From contig FMBT01000399.1 of NCBI GenBank assembly GCA_900095095.1, positions 62,001-126,000 on the forward strand: a DNA stretch of 64,000 nucleotides. The letters are read 5' to 3'. Made by a program: the position numbers and the translations under genes. The DNA is from Fragilariopsis cylindrus CCMP1102. Its lineage: Eukaryota > Bacillariophyta > Bacillariophyceae > Bacillariales > Bacillariaceae. This document shows, in pieces, positions 11,401-19,436 of the stretch. Positions within the stretch are counted from its first letter, which is position 1. Each line of letters opens with the position of its first letter. The notes under the pieces were generated by a model. That model made no database searches and was not told where the DNA came from. It saw nothing but the letters and a program-made list of their open reading frames with translations.

Positions 11401-11637
11401 CCAAAATGGCTGCAACATTGGAGGTTGCATTTGCAGTTGCATTTGCTGATGTTGTTGCTGTTGTTGGAAGTTCATACGATGCTGATCTGCATCATTATAT
11501 AAATTATCTACAGAAGGCGTAGGAGCAACAATAGGAGGCACGGAATCATTGTCGACAGCAAGCGTTTGATCCAGCATATTTCTTGAACCTTCCTGCCGCT
11601 GGTCCGTTTGTGTTTGGCCGTTTCTATCATGGTTCAT
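8416..11637 (-). CDS. Large double-stranded-RNA-binding protein with GNAT-like C-terminal domain
   Basis: Single long frame; the first in-frame ATG is at 11637, giving about 1073 residues, and the 19 codons upstream have only a GTG. The N-terminal third is low complexity (Gln, Asn, a His run, Arg/Lys-rich RGRRRRRF). A dsRBD-like unit follows at about 377-460 (GVSALYEWCGKRR, FEMTISIDGVEMGIGVGITK, SAKHEASRRTLQVLLPG). A second, interrupted dsRBD-like unit lies at about 570-705 (SVCSSLLHAMVQIDERLTEP, then YQVLRSYGVGGTKREARHTA plus AAKLLAMLFP) with acidic insertions between strand and helix. The region at about 866-967 (STIVLLLCRAFHEDPPLGCA, KGKILRIAQIASYSHQPKER, FIETLSEFAKYMGCYL) has the strand-turn-strand-helix pattern of a GNAT fold but no clear acetyl-CoA loop. 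The dsRBDs are likely; the GNAT-like call is inference. The role could be RNA editing, processing or silencing, but no catalytic domain is certain. Confidence 0.72.
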   Translation of the reverse strand: MNHDRNGQTQTDQRQEGSRNMLDQTLAVDNDSVPPIVAPTPSVDNLYNDADQHRMNFQQQQQHQQMQLQMQPPMLQPFWSPPPLPPQHSPSSGGVLINGNCNPALLQFYEAQMRDHAAAYASAAAAAAMTAAQIATDLASTVLAAGGPDHQHQHHHHHHHHQYPMIPSPTLVYPQHLMQNSVSPYGSSVTTPTQSQPLQQSGDNNNNTNFDVDDGNDDRICHHPDEDEDENRSSTNHHHNHHHRRRKQQRRMPPSNYNNNNNNNNNNHANNNVDVRRETFNDSHQHCSNSTCNHTDAAAEILSQQQGQQKRGRRRRRFWNSAGSNDSGNNNSNNDDNYNRNRRRNRKIAMTASSSSDGGSASCITKKKQRQPNDESLLGKTGVSALYEWCGKRRTAPIFTDIKVEEGKRRRLEFDDNLFEMTISIDGVEMGIGVGITKASAKHEASRRTLQVLLPGVQFDEDSGILIRLPGTVTTTKSQPERRRTSKGSSLIGTITSLEELAPNLAKQLAIGHNNDDDMKKKSETKKERNISGLSEVQDSRKRHKWPHVYPGTTSTTSDDEDENSYYASRGASVCSSLLHAMVQIDERLTEPPEYTYQVSTITNEREGEGEHSKLKRKAGIPINDSSTVFPRGSFECTGILKLRIDNTETDETDVDSFDGSSNTTQPRECYQVLRSYGVGGTKREARHTAAAKLLAMLFPDCVGMADVKQAAEAAREKYAASRALKQQQSKRGGGMSNATNNRSPTNNPDDNDVAPNFLFESLSKSNTIEIPDSIKICILSSLGDLTNSVSSGCDNNINTNNIVASKEAGLVRQLSRQQQLEERIDVALQKLNEHDEEGRSLPEELTVDDVGRTVLRKASGDDEYWVEKLFGTKKSSHADDFADLSLSSVTISASDKEPSSTIVLLLCRAFHEDPPLGCAVLTLGFSMQKGKILRIAQIASYSHQPKERFIETLSEFAKYMGCYLISSPPKSSYTTLRKDCIQQILNPPHLESLRQPLPLKEEEEEEVHLRHKMNRDDSAELPPPLDETFVSKTCLQPVEEEVEGVEESDSSTPNNDKQEKRREKPSKRSRFE

Positions 11638-12012
11638 CCTATTTAAAGAAAAGTGAAACGGAGTTTCCTGTTTAGATAAGGCTGCCGATGACACTGATGT
11701 CGAGATTATGCATCGATAATACGCATTTCACTTTCAACATACACAAGACTTTCGAATTTAGTTTTTGTTCATTGTTGTTACTGTTGAATGTTGTAACGTT
11801 GTAACTTGTATCCCACACATTTTAAATTTCAATCAAAAGACTTTTGAACTGGTACAAAGAAATGTGTTGATCGTAGTTTGTGTGGTATGATCATACCTTC
11901 GAACCTACATTTTACTAGGATGTATATCTATATTACAACATCTATCACCACAACTATTGCGTATGTCAACGACGTACGGACAGTTTTAGAAAAATAAAAA
12001 TAAGACAATAAT
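11638..12012. other. Upstream region of the dsRNA-binding gene
   Basis: Non-coding stretch between the dsRBD gene start and the transposon target site. The transposon is inserted about 375 bp upstream of that start codon and so may separate the gene from distal promoter elements. No specific motif identified. Confidence 0.4.
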
Positions 12013-12020
12013 ATGAACAT
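12013..12020. repeat. 8-bp target-site duplication, left copy
   Basis: ATGAACAT immediately outside the left inverted repeat; identical to 18214-18221. Confidence 0.92.
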
Positions 12021-12051
12021 CAGGGGTAATAATCTATACGGGGTGCGTCAC
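12021..12051 (+). repeat. Left 31-bp terminal inverted repeat
   Basis: Starts CAGGGGTAATAATC and ends GGGTGCGTCAC; 31 of 31 bases match the reverse complement of 18183-18213. Further inward, the AACTAGATAACACTAGTTAA block near 12152-12171 has an imperfect inverted counterpart near 18086-18107. Confidence 0.95.
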
Positions 12052-12417
12052 GATCCGCGCGTCGCGTATAATTCGTCGCACAAATAAATTTAGTATGATG
12101 TACCCAAATAAGGAAATTTTCCCCAAAATCCATTTTTTAAGATTTTTTTTAACTAGATAACACTAGTTAACTATACCATTTTGGACCACATATAACATAC
12201 AAAAAAAACAAAAAATAAAAAAATTCAAAACACTTTTCTAGACCGTATTTCTATGCCGGTTCTGAAAATATCCTCTATTCATGGCTAACTATCATAAATT
12301 TAGAAAACTATTACACCTCAAAAACACTAATTTATCTACAATAAAAATAATAACAATAATACATATAGATCCGTTTTAAATATGATTTACTAATAAGGTT
12401 CAATAGATTTTACATTT

Positions 12418-15400
12418 CTACTTAGTCCTTACTGTTTTCTTTCTGTCCATCCCTTTCATTTCACCTCTGAAACTCAAACCAGATATATTATGCTTGGTTC
12501 CACGGGATGTAAGCTTCCCACGCAATCCTTTGAATACATCTTCAAATTTAGTATGTACTGTTTTCTTCACTACATACTCAAACATTTTCTTCCTGTCACC
12601 CTCAGTAACACACTGAACCTTCTCAGATGACACTTTCCACATTTCCCACAATGGGGTGTTATTGAGTATGGCTTCCTTCTCTAATCTTAAAACTTCCATC
12701 TTTGACAGTAATTTACCTTCAGTCACAGAGGATGATAAACTATCCATCAACATGTACCCAAATTCAAGAAACTCCTCCCTAACTAGAGTCATGTGTCCTC
12801 TATCTGATGTTCTCATTGTGTCATGGTAACAATTTTCCAAATAGTGGTCGCTTAAAGCTGCTTCACTCTTGTACATTCTCATTGCTGAAAGGAACTCAAT
12901 TTCTTTAGTCAATTCTGCATATTTCTCTTCATCATCATTACGTCTAAACCTTTCCTTCATTTTTGCTTTTCTTGCATGAAACACTGCCCAACCAAAAATA
13001 GAATTCACATCTCTATAGTGAAATGGCTTCTCTTTGTTACTGTTTTTTCTCAACAGCTCCGCCCGTTCAATCATGCCTGCCCACAACTTCTGTTCAATTG
13101 CTTCATCAAGAATTTGAATAAGAGCTATTACTCCCATCCTGTCGCCAATGGGACATGTATCAGAAACAAGACCCTCCAAATCTTTCTTTTCCACCAGTTC
13201 CCATATCTGGAATTGATACGATACTGCCTTTTTTTCATCATTATTCTTTGCTCCTGATTTGGCGTCACCCGCTTTTGCAAGCATATTCACTAGTTTCCAA
13301 TTAATTTGTTGGCACAGTGTATCAAAATGGCCTTCTTGTTTCCCATTCATTACATTTTCAAACCAACTTCTTGCTGGTCCAATACTAGACAACTTTGCAA
13401 ATTCTCTAAATGAGTGAGTTTTTAATAAGAGAGATGAATAGCTCTCAGTAGTCTCTTCTGTACCAACCATATTCATAAATTGTCTCACACTGTCGTCAGC
13501 AGCAACATCTTTTGGGAAAATTAATACTTTCGTTCCCAGATTAGGTACAATTTCCAAATCTCGTTTTTTAATCTGTTCGTTTAACCATTCTTCTCTCCTT
13601 TTTGGTCCTGTTGTTGAGTCATATGGAGCCTTCTTCAAGGTTTCATTTTCATTACTAATATCATCATTAGAATAGCATGTACTTTTCTTGGAAGCCATTT
13701 TAACATCAGACTGTATGTTGCTTGTAGTCAAGGCCTTTGAAATATCTCTTGCATTATCTCTTGAAAGGGACCTCATAAAAGAAAAGAAAGCTTCAATTGA
13801 ACTTTGATTAGAATGAAGGAAAGGCACAAACACAATGGAAGTGTTTTTTGATAGCAAATTCTCTGCATATTCCAAAAAGCCTGTGATAGCCACTTTTAAG
13901 TTTCTATACGTTATATGGGCTACAAACAGCTGATGCTTCTTCTGCACTACCCAAGTGCGCGGCTCCTCTCCCATCATCCATACTTTCCATTTATCAAAAT
14001 AAGTTATACATTTTTCCATGGCTTTTCTTTCAGATTTTATGTTCAGACTCAGATGAATCTTTCCATCTGTCATGCGGAATTCCCTAACCTCACGTCCCAG
14101 AGTAAGATGAGCACGTTTGTTCAGAAACCTAGCAATGAATATAAAATGTACATAGCCAGAAAATTCTATCTGTGCCATCATATCTTTTAGCTCCTTTGCA
14201 ACTTGTGATCCATCAGCAAAGACAACTTCCATCAGTAAGCTTATTTTGTCCAGTAACAATTCAGCTTCAAATCCAATTTTAACACAGTACTCTTGGATGA
14301 TGTTGTCAAAGAAATTGCTGTTGAGGCCTAGCTTCTGTCTTAAAACGTTTAACTGGTAGTTGATAGTATCATCTGTAAATATCACCTTTGCATAATGCAC
14401 ATTCATCTTACTCCACTTATCAAGATCAACCGCTTGAAAGGTAAGTTTTGGCAACTCTCGAACACAACGGGACTCTATCTGATTACTTACAACCAAGTCA
14501 TACAAGTCAGTAATATTCTCCCACTTGATTTGGTTACCATTATTCACTAGCTTTCTCTTTCCTTCTGGAGGCGCTCGGCCAATAAAGAACTGATTTCTCA
14601 TGTTCTTTAGTCCATGGACTAAGCAAAGAATTATAAATATCAACTCCTCTGGGGTTAAAGGATTCCGAAAAGAGACAGAGTCCTTCTTTAGTAATCCCTT
14701 GCATAGTTTAAGACATTTTCCTCTAGTGATTAATGTAAAAGCGCGAACATTATTTGGGCCAGCATCAGATACGAAACCCTGCACACTCAGACCAGCCATC
14801 TCACAGCAAGTTATTACATGTAGTATCTGTTTGACAATTGTATCACCATCCAGACTACCACAATTAAGAAAGTAAGCAATGTTCCAGGATTGATTTTTGC
14901 CTGTCCTGGCTCTGAAAACATTTGCTTTTGAGGCAGCTCCAACGTAGGATGTTTCTTCATCGTCTAAGTTTACACAAACATCATCCAAATTATCAATTGG
15001 ACCAACATTGGGCGACTCGTTATCCTCAGTAATACATTGTTCTGCCATTGCTTCAATTTCTTCAGCAAAATTCAAACTCGTTGCATTTTTAGTTGGAGTC
15101 AAACCATAAATGTCGTTAGTGGTGCAGTTGAACCAGATACCACACTTTAATTTTATTTCATCAAACATGAGTTGTACTGGTGTAGTTCTGTCTTTCAAAG
15201 CACCGATGTCTGCTAGAACATCATAGAACATTGCACAGTACAATGGACAGTGCCAGCTTTCACCAACTCGAATATGTGCATATTCTCGTTGTACTGTTCT
15301 TAGACTAGGAACACATTCGATTGAGCGTTCTCTTAACTTGTTTAACCCTTTCCGTCCATCTTCAAGAAAAGTCACCAGTGCAGTACGCATCATACGGGAA

Positions 15401-15663
15401 TCAAACTTTATTGATTTCTGTTTTCCAGAGATCTTTTTGCACTCATCTCCCATCATTCTACCTATCCTAGTAGCATATTCTTTTAGATGATCAGCTTGGA
15501 TATTATATTCGTCCTTTAGTAGTTTCGACTTCAGGAGAACATTCAAAATTTTGGTTTCTAGTTGTACATTTTGTTCTTCGCTTCCCATGTACTCGAATAC
15601 CTGCTCTAGTACAGCTGGTATCTGGTCTTTGTCAAATGTAATGCATTCATCTTCCCTAACCAA
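12418..15663 (-). CDS. P-element/THAP9-like transposase, catalytic part (ORF2)
   Basis: Open frame of 1081 codons with no upstream ATG; its first codon as given is TTG and the first ATG is near 15585, so it may be expressed as a continuation of ORF1. Family landmarks in order: VQLMFDEIKLKCGIWF, whose Asp/Glu fit the first catalytic acidic position; SWNIAYFLNCG; GLSVQGFVSDAGPNNVRAF, the second acidic position; LVHGLKNMRNQFF, corresponding to the 'H-hhK-hRN' motif of P transposases; and SNQSSIEAFFSFMRSLSRD, corresponding to the C-terminal catalytic Glu region. This order matches P/THAP9 transposases, which cut DNA with an RNase H-like domain. There are no internal stops. A hAT transposase is the main alternative, but no hATC dimerisation region is seen. 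Confidence 0.82.
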   Translation of the reverse strand: MVREDECITFDKDQIPAVLEQVFEYMGSEEQNVQLETKILNVLLKSKLLKDEYNIQADHLKEYATRIGRMMGDECKKISGKQKSIKFDSRMMRTALVTFLEDGRKGLNKLRERSIECVPSLRTVQREYAHIRVGESWHCPLYCAMFYDVLADIGALKDRTTPVQLMFDEIKLKCGIWFNCTTNDIYGLTPTKNATSLNFAEEIEAMAEQCITEDNESPNVGPIDNLDDVCVNLDDEETSYVGAASKANVFRARTGKNQSWNIAYFLNCGSLDGDTIVKQILHVITCCEMAGLSVQGFVSDAGPNNVRAFTLITRGKCLKLCKGLLKKDSVSFRNPLTPEELIFIILCLVHGLKNMRNQFFIGRAPPEGKRKLVNNGNQIKWENITDLYDLVVSNQIESRCVRELPKLTFQAVDLDKWSKMNVHYAKVIFTDDTINYQLNVLRQKLGLNSNFFDNIIQEYCVKIGFEAELLLDKISLLMEVVFADGSQVAKELKDMMAQIEFSGYVHFIFIARFLNKRAHLTLGREVREFRMTDGKIHLSLNIKSERKAMEKCITYFDKWKVWMMGEEPRTWVVQKKHQLFVAHITYRNLKVAITGFLEYAENLLSKNTSIVFVPFLHSNQSSIEAFFSFMRSLSRDNARDISKALTTSNIQSDVKMASKKSTCYSNDDISNENETLKKAPYDSTTGPKRREEWLNEQIKKRDLEIVPNLGTKVLIFPKDVAADDSVRQFMNMVGTEETTESYSSLLLKTHSFREFAKLSSIGPARSWFENVMNGKQEGHFDTLCQQINWKLVNMLAKAGDAKSGAKNNDEKKAVSYQFQIWELVEKKDLEGLVSDTCPIGDRMGVIALIQILDEAIEQKLWAGMIERAELLRKNSNKEKPFHYRDVNSIFGWAVFHARKAKMKERFRRNDDEEKYAELTKEIEFLSAMRMYKSEAALSDHYLENCYHDTMRTSDRGHMTLVREEFLEFGYMLMDSLSSSVTEGKLLSKMEVLRLEKEAILNNTPLWEMWKVSSEKVQCVTEGDRKKMFEYVVKKTVHTKFEDVFKGLRGKLTSRGTKHNISGLSFRGEMKGMDRKKTVRTK

Positions 15664-17059
15664 CTTCTTTTAGGGTAAGTTTGTATTTACGTATTGTTAC
15701 ATTCTGTGAATGAATCAATTTTGACATATAGCGCAGTCTATTTCTCAGTGCAGGAGGAGACATTGAAGAGAAGTTTACTGTTGATGATGCCTGCACTCTG
15801 CTCACAGCCATAATTTCAATCTTCTTTTCTCGCCTAGCACACCGTCTAAAAAGTTCATAACAGAATAAGCACAGCTGTCTACCAGTTACTCTTTGTTGTA
15901 TTATGAATAACTCACAACCATCTGGTCTTGCAGTGGACAAGCATGTATGCAAAAATGCTTTAGGAGCCAGCTCAAAAATGGTTATTTGTTGATCAGGATC
16001 AAAATGATACTCTGATGCAACATAATTCAATATACGGCGCACAGACTTTGCAAAGGGTTCCAAATTGTCAGCATCGTAGTGTTGCAAGTAACATTGAGCT
16101 AAATATTCCCTCTGAATTTCCGGAGTTGGGAACGGATCATCCAAAGTTGGTGGAACATGAGCAATCTTCTGTTTCTTTTTATCAGACTCATGCTCCACTT
16201 TTTTATCTGTAGAAATGCGGAGTACATTTGATGGTTTCCTGTCTTCTTCTGATTTATTTGGTGTAGAATATTCAGTGTCATTGGCCAATGCTGTAGGATG
16301 CGTCCTTTCATCTAACAGTTGTCCAGCTTCAATAAGTGTATTTGTTTGTTCTTGGATTGGAACGCACACATACATTCCATCAAATGCAGAAATGCCAGAA
16401 TCATCAAATTTTCGATCAATTTTAGTTGTCAAAAATTGGACTGTATTACGATATTCTTTAAATCTGTTACTACTACGTAGTTTATCAATCTGATAGACAT
16501 TGTCAGTTGTTAGCAGAGTTGTTGCCGGTTTTGCATTCACCCCAATTTCCTTCCACAAAGCTAATGGGAAATGGTGCCGCGCAACACGGAACCTATTTGA
16601 ATATTTTGTTTGCATTTTTTTTGGTACTTTTAAAGAGCAGAATACCCCAGCACGAAACAGTAAATTTTTGACAAGTATGACTGTTTTCTTACTGGTAGAG
16701 GCCTTCCATGTAAATGAAGGTCCTTTCCAAGGGTGTCCATCATTTCCATGAAGAAAAAATTGCTGTGAAACAACTCTGCATTTCTCCCATTCACATATGC
16801 ATCCAAAATCTGGCATTACCTGTGATGCTTTTTTTGATGTAGCATAAGGTACTTTTGTGGTTGGAGATGCATCGCCAGGTGATTTCATTCCTTCTTCAGT
16901 TACTTGAAGTGAATCACCATTATCACTTTCAATTTGTGGATCACAAAGATCGCAAAAGGTATTAAAATTTTGTGCTTGAGCTTCCATCTTGAAAGAATCG
17001 TCTTCAGCTCTGGCACTATTATCATTACTATCATTATTATTATTACTAATATTATTCAT
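15656..17059 (-). CDS. Transposon ORF1: zinc-finger-like DNA-binding and coiled-coil part
   Basis: Open frame of 467 codons starting at an ATG (17059). After an acidic N-terminus with CDLCDPQIE, a probable zinc-binding unit contains GCICEWEKCR and, about 65 residues on, YSNRFRVARHHFPLALWKE. The spacing and the final HHF recall a THAP finger (C-x-C ... C-x-x-H), but the third Cys position is not obvious, so it is called THAP-like only. Later come a second Cys cluster (RQLCLFCYELFRRCARREKK) and a helical SPPALRNRLRYMSKLIHSQN region like the leucine-zipper of P transposases. The frame ends 8 nt inside ORF2. Order and strand suggest ORF1 and ORF2 are the two halves of one transposase. Confidence 0.72.
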   Translation of the reverse strand: MNNISNNNNDSNDNSARAEDDSFKMEAQAQNFNTFCDLCDPQIESDNGDSLQVTEEGMKSPGDASPTTKVPYATSKKASQVMPDFGCICEWEKCRVVSQQFFLHGNDGHPWKGPSFTWKASTSKKTVILVKNLLFRAGVFCSLKVPKKMQTKYSNRFRVARHHFPLALWKEIGVNAKPATTLLTTDNVYQIDKLRSSNRFKEYRNTVQFLTTKIDRKFDDSGISAFDGMYVCVPIQEQTNTLIEAGQLLDERTHPTALANDTEYSTPNKSEEDRKPSNVLRISTDKKVEHESDKKKQKIAHVPPTLDDPFPTPEIQREYLAQCYLQHYDADNLEPFAKSVRRILNYVASEYHFDPDQQITIFELAPKAFLHTCLSTARPDGCELFIIQQRVTGRQLCLFCYELFRRCARREKKIEIMAVSRVQASSTVNFSSMSPPALRNRLRYMSKLIHSQNVTIRKYKLTLKEVG

Positions 17060-18182
17060 ACTATCAGTGTTGTTGTTACCACTCTATAGTATAGAAATAT
17101 TTAGTAAAAATCGGCAAAGCAAACAACAAAATGTGTGAGCAAATTTTGTATCAACAGCTCTGGTAAAAGTATTGCGCGTACGAGAATTCAGATGGAAAGC
17201 CAGAGCTTAGCAGACCATCCCACACCCCCATGTGGTTGATTGTTGTGTGGCACTATGTATGTGGAAAAATGGGTACTCTATCAGTAGATTCTGATCAACA
17301 ATGTTGTGGCACCAAGACTGAATGTGGAATGAAATAAAATGCTTCTACCCGTAGTTTAAATTATACTACACTAAATATGTATGAGGCTACTTGTTGTGTA
17401 TGACTACTTGAAGAACTAATTCAATTTTACACTAGGCTCACTAGGCTAACTTTCAATTTTTGCAGGCAACACATTCTGAGTTTGTACTAGTAAAGAAATC
17501 AAAGTTTCAATTTTTGCAGGCAACACATTCTGAGTTTGTACTAGTAAAGAAATCAAAATTTCAATTTTTGCAGGCAACACATTCTGAGTTTGTACTAGTA
17601 AAGAAATCAAAGTTTCAATTTTTGCAGGCAACACATTCTGAGTTTGTACTAGTAGTAAAGAAATCAAGATTTCAATTTTGTTCGGCGACCCTACCCTATA
17701 CATATAGGCATGATTCTGACTTTTGTGGGCTTTGTAACCATCGGTGAAATTATTACTAGTAGAACCGCGACGAATTCGTACCCTGGGACATGGCAAATGC
17801 AACCAAATAAGGGAAAATATATGCTCTTAAAGTGTGTTTTTTGTTAAAAAATAACGGGGAAAAACTAAATCATGTCCTGAAAAAAAAACTAAATCATGTC
17901 ATAAAAAATTATTATGAAAAAAAATCCTATCCGTGTTTTAATCCACCAGAACGAACCGATCCACTAAAGTTAGTCGTGAATGGAGGTCAATGTTTTATGG
18001 TTGAATCATGGGTCTGTGCACCAATCAAGTTTAGGGGGTCAGAGCTGTACAGGAAGTCAAACATAAATGAGGTGTTTTAATCACTTTTTAACTAGTACTA
18101 TCTAGTGAAAAAAAATGCGCAAAAATTAATTTTGGGAAAATTTCTTATTTGTGTGCATCATACTAAATATCAAAATCGCGCA
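17060..18182. other. Transposon 5' non-coding subterminal region
   Basis: About 1.1 kb between ORF1 and the right inverted repeat; probably holds the transposase promoter and protein-binding sites. It contains the 54-bp tandem array (separate entry) and A-rich runs at 17879-17925. Small ORFs here (for example 17832-18080) show no recognisable features. Confidence 0.5.
17451..17690 (+). repeat. 54-bp tandem repeat, four copies, inside the transposon
   Basis: Units containing GCAGGCAACACATTCTGAG start at about 17462, 17516, 17570 and 17624; the first three are almost identical and the last carries an extra TAG and diverges at its end. As 54 is a multiple of three, repetitive ORFs run through it on both strands; these are shadows. 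Transposase binding sites or a minisatellite expansion are both possible. Confidence 0.93.
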
Positions 18183-18213
18183 GTGACGCACCCCGTATAG
18201 ATTATTACCCCTG
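18183..18213 (-). repeat. Right 31-bp terminal inverted repeat
   Basis: Exact reverse complement of 12021-12051, ending ATTATTACCCCTG. Confidence 0.95.
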
Positions 18214-18221
18214 ATGAACAT
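18214..18221. repeat. 8-bp target-site duplication, right copy
   Basis: ATGAACAT immediately outside the right inverted repeat; identical to 12013-12020. Confidence 0.92.
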
Positions 18222-18665
18222 ATTAGTCTATTAAAATTTAGCAATTGTTTCGTAGAAGCATGTGTATTACTTTGTTGAGGCTACGCTAGCTAGCATATCA
18301 TATATAACGAGACATGGACAATTTTTTGCTGTTCTTGTTGCTGTTGCTGTTGCAGTCGCCATTTCGCTAAGACCGAAGAATTTATCATTGACTAAAGTTT
18401 TCCAGGTAATATCGAAAAGTCAATCAACAAATAAGGCACCAGTGAGTGTGCCCCATACAATAACACCGAAGATTTACTGGCATGTGCATATTTAAGGTGA
18501 TTGGAAAGAAATGCTCGACTATTAGAGTAAGGCCAATTATAGTTATAAAAGTAAAACAGATTGAGGAGCGATACGGTGATGGCTAGTACAAATAGTTTGT
18601 AGTAATGTAGAATAATAAAGTGGTGGTTTGACTGCAATAATAGATAACATGTTATATTAAATCAT
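18222..18665. other. Spacer between transposon and PS-repeat fragment
   Basis: AT-rich non-coding stretch with a short GTTGCT microsatellite near 18326-18352. No gene seen. Confidence 0.4.
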
Positions 18666-18666
18666 A

Positions 18667-19363
18667 CTACACATTGACAGTTATTGAGGCTGTTGCATTT
18701 TCTATTACGAATTCAATCGCGCACTCTTCAACTCTAACGTTTGTGGTGTTTGTTGCGGTCACGTTTGTTATCGCTGTTGCGGTCGCTGTAGCGGTCGCTG
18801 TAGCGCACGCCTCTTGGCCCGCTGGTGTGTATGCCGTTGCGATTGCGATTGCAATTGCTGATCCGGTTGCTAATCCGGTTGCTGTTGCTGTTGCTGTTGC
18901 TGTAGCTACCCCGTTAGGCGCTTTTACTGTAGATATTGCTATACCTGTCGCTGTTGCGTAAAATTCGGGCGATGATAGTACTGTTGCGGTCGATGTTGCA
19001 GTTGATGTTACGGTCGATTCTGCTATCGATATCGGTGTCGCATTACCTATCACTGATGCAGTCATTTCTTTTGCTGCTGTCGGATCTCGAAATCCCCAAC
19101 TAGGGGGCAGAACTCGGTGCACCACTCGGATCAAGGCTAGGTTTGAGGCTAGGAACAGAACTTGGTGAACGACTGGGCGCGAAGCTCAGAATGGAACTGG
19201 GAAGAGTACTTGGGACAGCATTGGAAACAGAGCTCAGTGTACTGCTCGGATCGAGACTGTGAACGGCGCTGGGAGAAGCACTTGAATCAGTGCTTGGATA
19301 TGCACTAGGAATCGCACTGGGAGCAAGACTAGGGGCAGCACTTGGATAATATCTATTTATCTT
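18667..19363 (-). pseudogene. Broken fragment of a PS-repeat protein gene
   Basis: Reading the minus strand from about 19360, one frame gives a Pro-Ser repeat (SAAPSLAPSAIPSAYPSTDS, later SSVPSLKPSLDPSGAPSSAP) closely like the 2233-residue neighbour. That frame meets a stop near 19090. An overlapping frame then runs 19134-18667, encoding Ala/Thr repeats (VATATATATATGLATG, ACATATATATATAITNV) and ending ENATASITVNV. The PS part and the AT part look like successive segments of one C-terminal region now in different frames, and there is no start codon or signal segment upstream. I infer a truncated, frame-broken duplicate of the neighbouring gene. A downstream exon of a spliced gene is the alternative; no clean splice pair was seen. 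Confidence 0.55.
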
Positions 19364-19436
19364 TGAAGAGTGAGCTTTTTTTTCAAACTATCATTTGCTA
19401 GATCCAATCCCACGATGATTGGTGAGTCACAGTTAA

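Larger units (their letters stand above)
12021..18213 (-). mobile_element. P-superfamily DNA transposon, apparently complete (6.2 kb)
   Basis: The element begins CAGGGGTAATAATC at 12021 and ends with the exact inverted copy at 18213. The terminal inverted repeats are identical over 31 bp (12021-12051 and 18183-18213) and imperfect inverted similarity continues inward for roughly another 120 bp. The 8-bp sequence ATGAACAT flanks both ends (12013-12020, 18214-18221). Two large minus-strand ORFs encode a zinc-finger-like DNA-binding protein and an RNase H-type transposase. 8-bp duplications and 31-bp inverted repeats are also features of the Drosophila P element; hAT elements also make 8-bp duplications and often start CAGG, but the protein does not look hAT-like. 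Perfect ends and long open frames suggest recent insertion. Confidence 0.88.

Noticed and set aside
11638-11694. GTG-started extension of the dsRNA-binding protein
   Set aside because: No ATG in that part; a nuclear gene should use the ATG at 11637 unless an upstream exon exists.
17451-17690. Possible CRISPR array
   Set aside because: Direct tandem units without unique spacers, in a eukaryotic transposon.
17446-17802. Repetitive ORF on the minus strand (SLLVQTQNVLPAKIE units)
   Set aside because: Created by the 54-bp repeat, a multiple of three; open on both strands, so not evidence for coding.
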